A stretch of DNA of 15,073 nucleotides from Thermoflexales bacterium (GTDB taxonomy: Bacteria > Chloroflexota > Anaerolineae > Fen-1058), in assembly GCA_016931085.1 (NCBI GenBank), contig JAFGFO010000437.1:1-15073 (forward strand), written 5' to 3'; not shown here. How positions within the stretch are numbered: the stretch's first letter is position 1. More notes on this DNA, generated by a model. The model was not told the origin of the DNA, made no database searches, and saw only the letters and a program-made list of their open reading frames with translations.

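Noticed and set aside
15054..15056. ATG at 15056 as the true start of the giant gene
   Set aside because: The frame is open upstream to the window edge, the preceding bases are a poor ribosome site, and the sequence after it is mid-domain beta strand without any export signal although the rest is extracellular.

Overview
The window is almost entirely one gene on the minus strand. It is a single uninterrupted reading frame of at least 4,932 codons (positions 258-15073), open through the right edge of the window, so its true N-terminus lies outside. The product would exceed 500 kDa. It reads as a modular, membrane-anchored, extracellular protein. The order is: a LolA/LppX-like beta domain; a two-helix transmembrane hairpin; a charged helix and Ser-rich linker; a first cluster of thrombospondin type 3 (TSP3)-like calcium motifs; about 620 residues I do not recognise; a hydrophobic block with five or six predicted membrane helices; another unrecognised stretch; and a second TSP3 cluster. 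Then follow five LamG/concanavalin-type jellyrolls, one carrying a nested C2-like insert, interspersed and followed by Ig-like, FN3-like, CBM9/DOMON-like and CARDB-like domains. The C-terminal part has a P-domain-like sandwich, a Big_5-like domain, a DUF11 domain and a short C-terminal tail ending in a YLPVVLKGI motif.

After the giant gene's stop come 119 bases of intergenic DNA holding a perfect 13-bp stem hairpin. A second minus-strand gene begins at 138 with a strong Shine-Dalgarno and a clear signal peptide, and runs off the left edge after 46 codons. A second, longer perfect palindrome (two 15-bp arms) lies inside that gene just after the predicted signal-peptide cleavage site. It is exactly 33 nt (11 codons) long and keeps the reading frame. 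The two genes are co-directional and closely spaced, so a shared transcript of two exported or surface proteins is plausible but not proven.

The organism is probably an uncultured Chloroflexota bacterium (Anaerolineae-like). The GC content is high by eye, the extracellular domain vocabulary (LamG, TSP3, DUF11, Big_5, P-domain) is typical, the C-terminus carries the YLP[LV]V-type tail I associate with exported proteins of that phylum, and short palindromes of the GTAGGGGCGACCC type are intergenic. This is a recollection-based inference; no rRNA or marker gene is present.

No RNA genes, CRISPR arrays, insertion sequences or transposases are visible. The most interesting points are the buried polytopic hydrophobic block between calcium-binding clusters, the nested C2-like insert, the Cys-Pro signature shared by all five LamG units, the C-terminal tail, and the short repeats that sit in domain linkers and in the start of the next gene.
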